Below, piece after piece: positions 44,758 to 55,784 of a DNA stretch of 64,000 nucleotides. Below the pieces are notes generated by a model. That model was not told the DNA's origin, ran no database searches, and worked only from the letters and a program-made list of their open reading frames with translations. Origin of the DNA: Linanthus parryae (Eukaryota > Streptophyta > Magnoliopsida > Ericales > Polemoniaceae); NCBI GenBank assembly GCA_023055425.1, contig JALGPY010000009.1:17983775-18047774 (forward strand), written 5' to 3'. Numbering within the stretch: position 1 is the first letter of the stretch; every line of letters begins with the position of its first letter. A program made the translations under genes and the position numbers.

Positions 44758-45295
44758 TTAGGCTATGTTTGGTTCTTGGAAAATTGAAAGAAAAGGAAAA
44801 GGAAAGGAAAAGAAAAGAAACGGAAAAGAAAACTATTTTCTTTCGTCTGTTTGGCGGTTGTTGGAAAACAAAAGCAAAATCAACAACTTTCTTTTTCCTG
44901 TTTGGTTACCCAAAACATGAAAAAGGAAAACTAAGATGAAAATTCAACTTGTTTAACACAAACAAAGCAGTCCGATCCACAATTACTTGTGTTTGATCAA
45001 AATCATCGTTACACATTCGTGATAATGTGTGGTTACCATCACATTCAAAAGCGGCACATAAGCACCAACATTACTACAAGTTTGAAACAAACAAATACGA
45101 TAAAATATGACGCATTACTACCGTTTACATACGTTGGAACATTCAGTGACAAAGATGAAATAGGAACAACTAAAATACAACTGAAACAACATCAAGAACT
45201 AGAGAACACTGGCAGCTACAGCAACAGCAAGCAAATCAGCAACAGTAGCAAGAGCAACAGCAAGTACCTTCAACTCTCCACCAACTCAATGCATT

Positions 45296-45892
45296 CTAAT
45301 CTTGTCTCCAAGAAAATACAGGATTCTCAAGATACCTATCCAAATCTGGCTTTGGAGGAGACTCGTTGATAAAAGATTCAATGAACTGAATATACTCTTG
45401 CACCTGGACAGAGTCACGACACTCTTCAAATAGAGTTTTAGGTGACTCGTCTTCAAAATCTGATGAAGTTGAATCATCACTCACAGGGTACTCTCTCTCG
45501 CCATCTTGCAGCATAATCACCATAAGTCTTGAAATTTGTGAAGAAAATTGTTTGCAGTTGGATACCTTGGTTTCAATTAATGACTCGACTCTTTCATAGA
45601 AACTGATAACCAAGTAAGAAACATAGGTGAATTTCTCCCATTCCTCAACAGATTGCACATCGTAACTATCTCCAATATTTTCTGTTGAGAATTCTCCCAT
45701 AGAATTCAACTTCAGGGCTTCATTGTTTTTGTAGGCAGGCAAATACCATAAAGGCACAACCTTCCATGATATTAGCTCTTCAAATTTTCTGATGATACGA
45801 GATATCTCCTCGTATGCATCTTCTGCCATTACATCCAAAATCATATCACAACAATCAACGCCTCCAAAGAACTTGGCTATTTGTAACAGCAT
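45296..45892 (-). CDS. Hypothetical protein frame inside the Harbinger element
   Basis: This is 198 codons on the minus strand, starting MLLQIAKFFGGVDCCDMILD. It is largely helical and acidic in character (YEEISRIIRKFEELISWKVV, then SDDSTSSDFEDESPKTLFEE) and ends PDLDRYLENPVFSWRQD. I do not recognise the family. It is not a PIF transposase. It may be an exon of a host gene carried by the transposon, or an unrecognised element protein. The ordinary amino-acid composition and length argue against chance. Upstream, toward 47253, is a separate short frame with a CT-rich leader, so the original gene may have had several exons. Confidence 0.4.
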   Translation of the reverse strand: MLLQIAKFFGGVDCCDMILDVMAEDAYEEISRIIRKFEELISWKVVPLWYLPAYKNNEALKLNSMGEFSTENIGDSYDVQSVEEWEKFTYVSYLVISFYERVESLIETKVSNCKQFSSQISRLMVIMLQDGEREYPVSDDSTSSDFEDESPKTLFEECRDSVQVQEYIQFIESFINESPPKPDLDRYLENPVFSWRQD

Positions 45893-46809
45893 ACACTAGT
45901 CTTGCTGAAACTACTGGGAATAACTAGTTCCACTGATCATTCAATCACCCACTACATCAAATCAACTGCAAGTAAATGTAAATAATTCAGGATATCATAC
46001 TCGACTTCAAGACAATTGCTTATCATTTAATCTAATTATTACTATAGAGTGCCATATTCTTCCAAAACCAGTCCAAGTGTAATGCAGAAGCTCTTGTCAT
46101 AGACTACTGAAGATGAGCAATACCCTTATGCACGAAACTAACCATTCTGAAGCATTACGCCTGAAGCATTACACATAACGGCGAAATTTAACGATTAAAT
46201 AGATTATTGAACAACTACCTCAGAAAATGATATTTTTAACCAGAAAATCGTAAGCTGGCATTCCTCCTAACCCAAAATTGACTTCAACCATAATATAAAA
46301 CTCCATTCTAGCAAGACTACAACAACACTGTAGTCAATATAAAAACCATTTTGAAGTTCCAACTCCAGAGTAACCTATAGTTTAAATAGCTTTAACATAG
46401 TTTCAAATTAGAGTTACCCACAATCATTGCATATTAAAAACTTAAATCATGAATTGCGGCAATACCCTCAATGATTAATCCTTCAAACACTGACTATGAA
46501 AACGAGTTCTGTCATCTGTGTTCACAAGTTCACATTTTAGTTAACATAGATTTTGGGAAAAACAAGAGCAGCTTATTTTACCTCCAGATTGAAAGAAAAT
46601 TGCAAGGAACGATCCAGAGAACACCATGGATAGACACCCAATAACAACAAAAAACCAATTTGAATGAAATCAACAAAAAACCCAAATTGAATTGACTCAA
46701 GATATACACCTAAAATCAACACAATAACGAACACCATCAAAGAACACCATGGATATGCACGTATACCATCTCTCTTTCACTTTCCGACCCATCTGAGACA
46801 CATCCAGAT

Positions 46810-46950
46810 TTAAATTTGACTCCTCTTCTCCATGGATCTGTGGAAACCTCTACCCTCTTTGCGTTTGCTGCTGGGATTGAGATAGCTTCGTACGAGATTG
46901 GTTTGAGGGGCCCTAGGGCGGAGAATCGTCCTCTGCCGCTTCGACGCCAT
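46810..46950 (-). CDS. Short frame with leader-like upstream sequence, possible first exon
   Basis: On the minus strand a CT-rich stretch (TCTCTCTCTAACCCTATC near 47010-47030) is followed by an ATG at 46950 and 46 codons beginning MASKRQRTILRPRAPQTNLV. The basic start and the leader look like the 5' end of a transcribed gene. A donor-like GGTAGAGG occurs within it. It may splice to the frame at 45296-45892. Recognition is weak. Confidence 0.3.
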   Translation of the reverse strand: MASKRQRTILRPRAPQTNLVRSYLNPSSKRKEGRGFHRSMEKRSQI

Positions 46951-47290
46951 GACAGAGAAGGATGATTGAGATGGGATAGAGATTGGCGAAGAGCTAACCA
47001 GCGAGTGAGAGAATGAAGATAGGGTTAGAGAGAGAACGATAGAGGATCCTGAAAATGGTGTGAGATCTCGCGTAAGTTTTTTCTTTTTACCTTTTTCGCT
47101 CAGTTTTGGACGGAAAATAAAATTTCAGTTTTGTTAATGTAATTTTTCCTTTCCTTTTCTTGTCATTTTCTTTTCTCACCACTGCTTCCCACCCAAACAT
47201 GGTATGGAAAATTTCAGAAGAAAAATTTTCTTTTCCGAGAACCAAACAGAGTCTTAGGGTATCCCACAAACTTGCATTTTTCCGACTCAG

Positions 47291-48718
47291 TGTAGGGTTT
47301 TGATTCATGGATGCGCAACGGAAACACAAACATTCATAAAACCATGCAAAACCCTCCAAGGATCACAAGTCAAGAGACATAACGATGGTAAGGGTAAGAA
47401 ATCAATAACACACCTTAGGGTTCTCCTTTGATGACTTCAAACGCGAATTGTGTCACGTTCTCTATGGTTGATCCACGCCTAGAGTTGATCCTAGAATCTC
47501 CCAAGTCCTTGGTGCTAGCCCGGAAGAGGAAGAGGAAGAAAAATCACGCAAAACGAGACCCAAAAGGAGGGCTCGGCCTCCTTGTGGCCGACGGGGACGG
47601 GGCGGCGAGCAAGGGGCGGTCGGCTCCTTGCTTGTTGCTCTCTCTCCTTCTTTTTTTCTCTCCCACTCTTGTTATGTTCAATTATGAGCATAAGTTATGT
47701 GGGAAGGAAGGAAGGAAGGTCCTTTATATAGTCCAACAACTCCTTGCCAACTACCTAAAGGACTTATTCTAGTCCTACTAGAATTCAATTTAGTCCCTTC
47801 CTTGCAAATTAGTCCCTACTAAGTTTGCAAGGTTTTGAAAAGTGATCCTTCTAATTAATTAATCCAATTAATTAATTCCCAAATCTAGTTCAACTCTATA
47901 TAGCGTGTGACCCCATAGGTTCTATCTAGTTGGTAGCAACTATTTGCTAATATGGAGCGGTTTCTAGCAAAACATCAATTCTAGCCAACTAATAGAATAG
48001 TCATCTTGACAACCTTTGTACAAGTAATTGTCTCATCCCTTTGTCTCTATATCCGGATTGGACACGAGACATACAAGTCACACTCGTATATCCAATCCAT
48101 AGTTTCTCGATCCATGGGAATAGCCTTATTCGTGCAAATAACATCAATATCCCATATTGATTTATTTGAGTCTGGCCAGACTTTCTATAAGCACTATCCC
48201 TCGAGTGGCCTAGGATATTTGCTCCCGTTATGTGGGAGGGACAAATTCTATCTACATCCACTACGATCTCTAAGCTTGCTTCTTATTCTATCCAGTACAC
48301 GCCTTTATAACTACCCAGTTACGGTGTAGCGTTTGACGCTACCAAAATCACAATAATCCACAACTAGAATATCTAGTGACTTCAAGTCTAAGGATGACAA
48401 TACCATTGCACCGCGAGAAGCGCTTGTGACTCAACATAACGTGTATGTAGCCTTCTCGGAGATGGGTCAATCCAGTGCAACATTCCATAATGCACACCTA
48501 TGTGTTGGATCGTAATATCCATATCAATCCAACCCCATACTAGTCTATAGATGATCGTCCCATTAATCATTATACTGGACTAGGGATATTTAAGATAAAC
48601 AACACAATTGTAAATCTAAGGACTTCATTATATTAAATATCCATTATATAATAAATGAATTTCTAGCCACAAATAATTCATACTAAACTATATTGCCTCT
48701 AGGGAATCTATTCCAACA
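47291..48718 (-). repeat. Angela-B 3' LTR
   Basis: It runs from TGTAGGGTTTTGATTC to ATTCCAACA on the plus strand. On the coding strand it starts TGTTGGAAT and has GCCTAGAGGCAA-type sequence just inside (here CCCTAGAGGCAAT), a signature of Angela/BARE LTRs. The frame 47428-47772 recurs unchanged in the other LTR and is not a gene. Confidence 0.95.
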
Positions 48719-48733
48719 GTCTCCCACTTGCAC
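48719..48733 (-). other. Angela-B polypurine tract
   Basis: On the minus strand GTGCAAGTGGGAGAC lies directly before the 3' LTR. Confidence 0.75.
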
Positions 48734-50574
48734 TAGAGCCAATCTGGCGCATCTCGTATGCCCATACTCCTAGTGTGCCCTTCATGCTTCCACTGCGTGA
48801 GCGGCTTTGTAAGCGGGTCTGACAGATTCTCATCTGTAGGAATCTTGCATATCCGAACGTCTCCTCTATCGATAATATCTCGAATCAGATGAAACTTCCT
48901 GAGCACGTGCTTGGATTTCTGATGTGATCTTGGTTCCTTTGATTGCGCGATCGCCCCAGTGTTGTCACAGAACAACTCGACTGGATCCGCAATGCTAGGG
49001 ACCACACCAAGTTCAGAAACAAACTTTCTGATCCAAACAGCTTCCTTTGCTGCGCCATTTGCAGCAATGTACTCAGCGTCTGTTGTAGAATCAGCTACCG
49101 TCTCTTGCTTGGAACTCTTCCAGCTCACCGCTGCTCCATTCAGGTAAAACACATATCCCGACTGTGATCTAAAGTCATCTCTGTCGGTTTGGAAGCTTGC
49201 ATCAGTGTAACCCCTTACACGCAAATCTTCCTCACCGCCAAATATCAAGAAAGCATCCTTAGTTCTTCTCAAGTACTTTAGGATGTTCTTGACCTCAATC
49301 CAGTGACTCTCACCCGGATTGGATTGGTATCTGCTTGTCATACTCAAGGCATATGACACATCTGGTCTAGTACATAACATGGCGTACATGATAGATCCTA
49401 TGGCCGAGGCATAGGGAATTCTACTCATGCGTTCCTTCTTAATCTCATTGGAAGGACAACCACTCTTTGAAAGAGTGATTCCATGTGACATGGGCAAGAA
49501 TCCTTTCTTGGAATCTTTCATGTTGAACCGTTTCAACACCTTGTCAATATATGTAATTTGACTTAGGCCTAGCAACCTCTTAGATCTATCTCTATAGATC
49601 TTTATACCGAGTATATAGGCTGCTTCCCCTATGTCCTTCATTGAGAAACACTTTCCTAGCCAATCTTTAACAGATTGCAGCATGGGAATGTCGTTTCCAA
49701 TGAGTAGTATGTGATCCACATACAAGACCAGAAAAGCTACAGAGCTCCCACTAACCTTCTTGTAGACACAAGACTCATCTTCGTTTCTGATGAAGCCAAA
49801 CTCTTTAACCACTTCATCAAAACGTCGATTCCAACTCCTAGAAGCTTGCTTCAATCCATAAATGGATCGTTGTAGCTTATAGACTTTGTTGGCTTGCTAT
49901 GGATCCTCAAAACCCTCCGGCTGTATCATATATACATCCTAGAGGAGATTCCCATAAAGGAATGCTGTTTTGACATCCATCTGCCAAATCTCATAGTCGT
50001 GGTATGCTGCAATCGCAAGTAGAATTCGGATGGATTTGGTCATAGCGACTGGTGAAAAGATTTCATCATAGTCAATACCATGAATCTGTCTGAATCCTTT
50101 AGCCACCAATCGGCCCTTATAGGTAATCACATTGCCATCCATGTCGATCTTCTTCTTGAAGACCCACTTGCACCCTATGGGCCGCGCCCCATCGGGTGGT
50201 TCCACCAAAGTCCATACTTTGTTGGTATACATGGATTCCATCTCGGATCTCATGGCTTCTAGCCACTTCTGAGAGTCTGGGCCATTCATGGCCTCGTCAT
50301 AGGTAGTAGGCTCATCATCTATGAGCATCGTGTCACCGGAATCGGTTACGAGAAGTCCATACCTCTCGGGTTCCTGGCGCACTCTACTAGATCTACGAAG
50401 CTCTTGTGTTACCTGAACAGGTTGTTCCACAACTACTTGTGGTTCCTGTTCTTGTTCCATAATCGGTTCAGTGATTTGTGGTTCTTGAACTTCTTCAAGT
50501 TCTACATTCCTCCCACTTGCTTCTTTAGAGACAAACTCTCTTTCTAGAAACACGCCGGTCCGAGCAACAAACAC
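48733..50574 (-). pseudogene. Angela-B reverse transcriptase and RNase H, few defects
   Basis: Frame 49939-50574 starts in the integrase-RT linker (MFVARTGVFLEREFVSKEAS) and carries KWLEAMRSEMESMYTNKVWT, GCKWVFKKKIDMDGNVITYK and YEIWQMDVKTAFLYGNLL. Two stops lie between 49855 and 49938 where relatives read EDVYM and DPKRANRV. Frame 48733-49854 continues through to a complete RNase H (YTDASFQTDRDDFRSQSG, SSKQETVADSTTDAEYIAA). The active-site motif at 49711-49722 is YVDH instead of YVDD, replacing the second catalytic Asp. Confidence 0.9.
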
Positions 50575-51713
50575 TTGTTCTCGGTTGGATTGTAGAAGTA
50601 GTATCCCTTAGTTTCCTTAGGGTACCCCACAAATTTACACTTATCCGATTTAGGCCCTAGCTTGTCTGATTGTAAACGTTTTACATAGACATCGCAGCCC
50701 CAAATCCTCATGAGCGACAGTGTGGGATGCCTCCCACTCCACATCTCATATGGTGTCTTCATGACTGACTTAGATGGAACACGGTTAATGGTGAAAGCTG
50801 CACTTAATAGAGCGTAGCCCCAAAATGATAATGGAAGATCAGTTTGACACATCATAGATCGAACCATATCCAATAGGGTCCGATTCCTCCTCTCGGACAC
50901 GCCATTCCATTGTGGCGTTCCGGGTGGAGTGAGTTGGGACACGATCCCACACTCTCTAAGATAGTCGTCAAACTCTTGGCTCAAGTATTCTCCTCCACGA
51001 TCCGATCGTAGAGCCTTGATACTTTTTCCAAGTTGCTTCTCTACTTCATTCTTGAATTCTTTGAACACTTCAAAGGACTTGGATTTTGCCCTCATGAGGT
51101 ACACAAATCCATATCTACTGTAATCATCAGTAAATGTAATGAAGTAGACATAACCACCCCTGGAAGGTGTGGCAAATGGCCCACACACATCGGTATGTAT
51201 GAGCGCCAATTGCTCACTAGTCCTCTCACCTTTCTTATTGAAAGGGGACTTTGTCATTTTTCCCAATAAACAAGCCTCACATGTCTCATGTGATTCAAAA
51301 TCAAATGAGTCTAGTAATCCATCCTTATGGAGTCTAGATACACGTTTCTCATTTATATGGCCTAAACGACAGTGCCATAAATAAGCAGGATTTAAATCAT
51401 TTATTTTATTCCGCTTGGTATTAATGTTGTAGACAGGATTGCTTAGATCAAGGACATAAAGTCCATTAAATAATTGCTCACTAAAATAGTGAATATTATT
51501 TAAATAAAAGGAACAACAATTGTTCTTTATTGAAATAATAAAACCATACTTGTCCAAACAAGAAATAATGTTTCTGCTCATAGCAGGCACAAAATAGCAA
51601 TTATTTAATTCTAAAACTAATCCTGAAGGCAGAGATAGATCGCACACGCCTATGGCCAACGCAGCAACCTTTGCTCCATTCCCAACACGCAAATCTACCT
51701 CTCCTTTAGCCAA
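50544..51713 (-). pseudogene. Angela-B protease tail, integrase
   Basis: This frame runs from just after the protease (MAKGEVDLRVGNGAKVAALA) through the pre-integrase zinc block (LWHCRLGHINEKRVSRLHKD, CEACLLGKMTKSPF). The integrase core follows with HTDVCGPF, FTDDYSRYGFVYLM, ALRSDRGGEYLSQEF and NGVSERRNRTLLDMV, so all three catalytic acids are visible. It ends after PTENK because one A is missing relative to Angela-A (AACAAGTGTTTG against AGCAAAGTGTTTG), which shifts the frame into CLLLGPACF and a stop. Confidence 0.9.
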
Positions 51714-51734
51714 TCTTCTACTTCTCTTTAGATC

Positions 51735-51932
51735 CTACATATTTCGACAAATATGAGATTCACATCCAGTATCTAATACCCATGATGTAGAGACAGTTAA
51801 ATTGACATCTACAACAAAAATACCTGGTGGTGGTGGAATCACTATTCCAAGCCTCTTGTCTTCCAGATATTCTGGGCAGTTCCTCCTCCAGTGTCCAGGC
51901 TGACTGCAGTAGTGACATTCACCTTTAGTCAC
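51735..51932 (-). pseudogene. Angela-B zinc knuckle and protease start
   Basis: The frame carries CHYCSQPGHWRRNCPEY (CX2CX4HX4C intact), and then the protease motif SWVLDTGCESHICRNM. It ends at a TAG where Angela-A has CAG (Gln in NVQDLKR), a single C-to-T change in a CHG context. Confidence 0.85.
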
Positions 51933-52037
51933 ACCTTTGGCAATGCCACCAACAGGCTTAAGGGCAGGTTCCTTGGACTTGGCAAGTGACTTGCCTTTGC
52001 CCTTGGAGGAAGAGGCAAACCTTTTGCCCTTTCCTTT

Positions 52038-52676
52038 CTATACCATCATAATGGCCTTGCCCTTACCCTTGTTGATGCTCTGTTCAGCCGTCCTCAACAT
52101 ATTGAGTAAATCTGGCAGTGTTTTTACGATCTCGTTCATGTTATAGTTCATGATGAACTGTCCATAACTCTCGGGCAACGATTGCAACACGAGATCGGTT
52201 GCCAACTCTTGGCCGACCGGGAACCCTAGTCGGGCGAGATTCTCCAAGTATCCGATCATACGGAGTACATGGGGTCCCACCGGGTTCCCTTCTTCCAGAT
52301 GACACTTGAACAGTGCCTTAGATACCTCATACCTCTCTACCCTTGCCTGCTCTTGGAAGAGCTGCTTTAGATGTTCGATCATATCGACAGCACTCATGTT
52401 TTCGTGTTGCTTCTCAAGCTCAGAAGTCATGGTGCAAAGCATAAGGCAGGCCGCATCATTAGCGTCATCAACACGCTTTTCATATGCCTTTAGGGCAGCA
52501 GGTGTTTGGTTCTCTGGACTTTCTGGAACATGCTCCTCTATTGCGTACAGTTTCTTCTCTTGCTTGAGAACAATTCTCAAGTTTCTGTACCAATCAAGAA
52601 AGTTGGTTCCAGAGAGCTTGTCCTTCTCAAGGACAGATCATAGGGAATGTTGTGAACTCGATGAGTTGTTTGCCAT
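52038..52676 (-). pseudogene. Angela-B gag capsid region
   Basis: The start is MANNSSSS at 52674-52676. A TGA follows after about a dozen codons, where a CGA codon would restore Arg. The frame then gives DKLSGTNFLDWYRNLRIVLK, ANDAACLMLCTMTSELEKQH, EQARVERYEVSKALFKCHLE and LPESYGQFIMNYNMNEIVKT. It ends at a TAG in GKAIMMV-stop-KGKGK where Angela-A has CAG (Gln). The C-terminal basic stretch (KGKGKRFASSSKGKGK) continues past the stop toward the zinc knuckle. Confidence 0.85.
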
Positions 52677-52679
52677 TTG

Positions 52680-54330
52680 GTATTCTACAAAAAGGAAAAT
52701 ACGCAAGTTTTAGTATTTGTGAATTTTTGACTATATTCAATAATGGCTAGTTTATCAAATATAGCTCCCACTATTTTTCTACGGATTAATAACCCTCAAG
52801 ATATTAATGCAGAAAATATCCTTATATTTTCTAGTGGGCCAAGATCCATGTTTCACCTCCTTATGAGCTTGCTTTGGCAAGTCACCCACAATTTAGCTAC
52901 TTTAGGTAGGAACGATTCCAATTGCATCCCATATGCAACTCTTGGTTCAATTGGGCAAATAACTCCTTATTTATCCATCCATATGGATAATCCCAATTGA
53001 TTGCCTCTAGGTTTCTTAATCATATTAATAGCCTAGTTGTGTTCAACCTCTTATCTAAACAATTGCACATTGTTACGTGCCATCGCATTCCATCATTATG
53101 AACCAAGTCGCCATGCTTTGGCACGCACGAACTTGATAAATAATGATGATAACGAGTGTTTAAATAACGAGAAGGCAAGAACACAATATTTGAATTTTGA
53201 GGGATTTTAAATTCATTTTTAATTGTTTTGTTGATCATTATCAACTAATCTATCTATTTGAGTTTGGGCACAAATCCAAATAATAGATCCGGGTTGTCTA
53301 ATTATCTTATTATCCTAATTGCATGCATCATCCATACACCAACCACACAATAATAATACATTAAAATAAACAACCACAAAACAGAAATTAAACGTGATGT
53401 GGATATGGCCTTTTCTAGACTAAGATAATTCCAAGCCAATGGAATTATCTATGAACCCTAAACAAACACATCTCCATGCATATTGATCTTTTGGTCCATC
53501 CTTCATAGTCATGTGGAATGCTCCATGCTCCATCTTTTGTGGCTTCTTTGGCTTTGGGCTCCTTTTCTTCAATCTTGGCTAACAATCTACTTTATCTAGC
53601 ACTAGCTAATATCTATACTAAATAAAATAAATCTCACAAGTTGAGAAAAAAATGGCACGCAGGCCATAAAACCCTAATTAATTATTACAATTAATTAATC
53701 AGCTCGCAGGCCGTAAAACCAAACCACAAAATTAAACATCCACATCAAACCACATCCTAAGGCCATATCCAATCACCATGCGATTTGCACATAAACAGTT
53801 AAAATCCAATTTTAACGCGCTTGGTCAATTTTAATTGATTTTAGGATTTCTAGGGTTAAAACGGTCCATGGGCCCAACAATCAAATTGCCCGGGCCCAAT
53901 AAGGTGAACCACAAGGCCCTAGGGCCGGCCCAGCCCAAAACCCACAAGCCTAGGCCGCGGGTTAGGGCCGCTCGACCTTTAGGGCGGCCAAGCTTGGCGG
54001 CAAGCAAAGGGGGGCGGTCCCCTAGGGGGCCGAACCTCCTTATGGGAGTTGTTTCCAAAACAACTCCCTTGCTTGGTGCTCAAGTTTGGTTGTTTCCTTA
54101 TTTTGGGAGAACTCCTTCTTCCCCAAGGATGCCCAAACCCTAGATCTAAGATCCTAAAATTTCTCAAACTCACCAATTCATGCATCCAATGCGAAAATTG
54201 GATCTTGTTATGATTAATTATTGACAAATTGCATCCCATGCTTGATTTGTCTTGTTTTACGCGATAAACAATCAAATTAAGGTGTAAAACAATTAAAACG
54301 TAACACATAAACCACGTTTATGCTCTACGA
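52680..54330 (-). other. Angela-B untranslated leader
   Basis: About 1.65 kb lies between the primer site and gag with no coding potential I can support. It contains AT-rich stretches with short repeats of GGCCTGCGAGC type (53660-53720, seen on the plus strand as CGCAGGCC) and a GC-rich block at 53930-54030. The same leader is recognisable in Angela-D. Long structured leaders are usual in BARE/Angela elements. Confidence 0.65.
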
Positions 54331-54348
54331 CCTGTGGCTCTGATACCA
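54331..54348 (-). other. Angela-B primer-binding site (initiator Met tRNA)
   Basis: The minus strand reads TGGTATCAGAGCCACAGG, one base inside the 5' LTR. It begins with the Copia consensus complementary to initiator-Met tRNA. Confidence 0.9.
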
Positions 54349-54349
54349 C

Positions 54350-55779
54350 TGTAGGGTTTTGATTCATGGATGCGCAACGGAAACACAAACATTCATAAAA
54401 CCATGCAAAACCCTCCAAGGATCACAAGTCAAGAGACATAACTATGGTAAGGGTAAGAAATCAATAACACACCTTAGGGTTCTCCTTTGATGACTTCAAA
54501 CGCGAATTGTGTCACGTTCTCTATGGTTGATCCACGCCTAGAGTTGATCCTAGAATCTCCCAAGTCCTTGGTGCTAGCCCGGAAGAGGAAGAGGAAGAAA
54601 AATCACGCAAAACGAGACCCAAAAGGAGGGCTCGGCCTCCTTGTGGCCGACGGGGACGGGGCGGCGAGCAAGGGGCGGTCGGCTCCTTGCTTGTTGCTCT
54701 CTCTCCTTCTTTTTTTCTCTCCCACTCTTGTTATGTTCAATTATGAGCATAAGTTATGTGGGAAGGAAGGAAGGAAGGTCCTTTATATAGTCCAACAACT
54801 CCTTGCCAACTACCTAAAGGACTTATTCTAGTCCTACTAGAATTCAATTTAGTCCATTCCTTGCAAATTAGTCCCTACTAAGTTTGCAAGGTTTTGAAAA
54901 GTGATCCTTCTAATTAATTAATCCAATTAATTAATTCCCAAATCTAGTTCAACTCTATATAGCGTGTGACCCCATAGGTTCTATCTAGTTGGTAGCAACT
55001 ATTTGCTAATATGGAGCGGTTTCTAGCAAAACATCCATTCTAGCCAACTAATAGAATAGTCATCTTGACAACCTTTGTACAAGTAATTGTCTCATCCCTT
55101 TGTCTCTATATCCGGATTGGACACGAGACATACAAGTCACACTCGTATATCCAATCCATAGTTTCTCGATCCATGGGAATAGCCTTATTCGTGCAAATAA
55201 CATCAATATCCCATATTGATTTATTTGAGTCTGGCCAGACTTTCTATAAGCACTATCCCTCGAGTGGCCTAGGATATTTGCTCCCGTTATGTGGGAGGGA
55301 CAAATTCTATCTACGTCCACTATGATCTCTAAGCTTGCTTCTTATTGTATCCAGTACACGCCTTTATAACTACCCAGTTACGGTGTAGCGTTTGACGCTA
55401 CCAAAATCACAATAATCCAAAACTAGAATATCTAGTGACTTCAAGTCTAAGGATGACAATACCATTGCACCGCGAGAAGCGCTTGTGACTCAACATAACG
55501 TGTATGTAGCCTTCTCGGAGATGGGTCAATCCAGTGCAACATTCCATAATGCACACCTATGTGTTGGATCGTGATATATCCATATCAATCCAACCCCATA
55601 CTAGTCTATAGATGATCGTCCCATTAATCATTATACTGGACTAGGGATATTTAAGATAAACAACACAATTGTAAATCTAAGGACTTCATTATATTAAATA
55701 TCCATTATATAATAAATGAATTTCTAGCCACAAATAATTCATACTAAACTAGATTGCCTCTAGGGCATCTATTCCAACA
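54350..55779 (-). repeat. Angela-B 5' LTR
   Basis: This 1430-bp LTR is nearly identical to 47291-48718. Its frames are LTR shadows. Confidence 0.95.
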
Positions 55780-55784
55780 CTTAG

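Larger units (their letters stand above)
44761..47253. mobile_element. PIF/Harbinger-type DNA transposon, non-autonomous, with internal gene-like sequence
   Basis: The ends are imperfect terminal inverted repeats (left GGCTATGTTTGGTTCTTGG, right reading inward GACTCTGTTTGGTTCTCGG). They are flanked by TTA at 44758-44760 and 47254-47256. Removing the element and one TTA restores the Angela coding sequence (CCTTAGGGTATCCC, as in Angela-B). Subterminal regions are purine-rich. I find no DDE transposase or Myb-like protein of the PIF type. The interior instead carries an unidentified 199-aa frame and a leader-like segment, so it probably moved using another element's transposase. Confidence 0.85.
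47291..55779 (-). mobile_element. Angela-B: complete, young Angela/BARE-like Copia element
   Basis: LTRs of 1428 and 1430 bp differ by about ten substitutions and one small indel by eye. The flanking 5-mers are CTCAG (47286-47290) and CTTAG (55780-55784), with one mismatch. Primer site, gag, zinc knuckle, protease, integrase, RT, RNase H and purine tract are all present in order on the minus strand. A handful of stops and one 1-base deletion interrupt the polyprotein. It is inserted into the integrase region of Angela-A, a member of its own family. Confidence 0.95.

Noticed and set aside
45296..45892. Reading this frame as the PIF/Harbinger transposase
   Set aside because: It lacks the DDE motifs and the size of a PIF transposase, and also lacks a Myb/SANT-like tryptophan pattern. 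I left it as hypothetical.
47428..47772. 114-codon plus-strand frame, repeated identically at 54487-54831
   Set aside because: Both copies lie at the same place in the two Angela-B LTRs. Identity reflects the LTR pair, and the frame runs antisense to the element.
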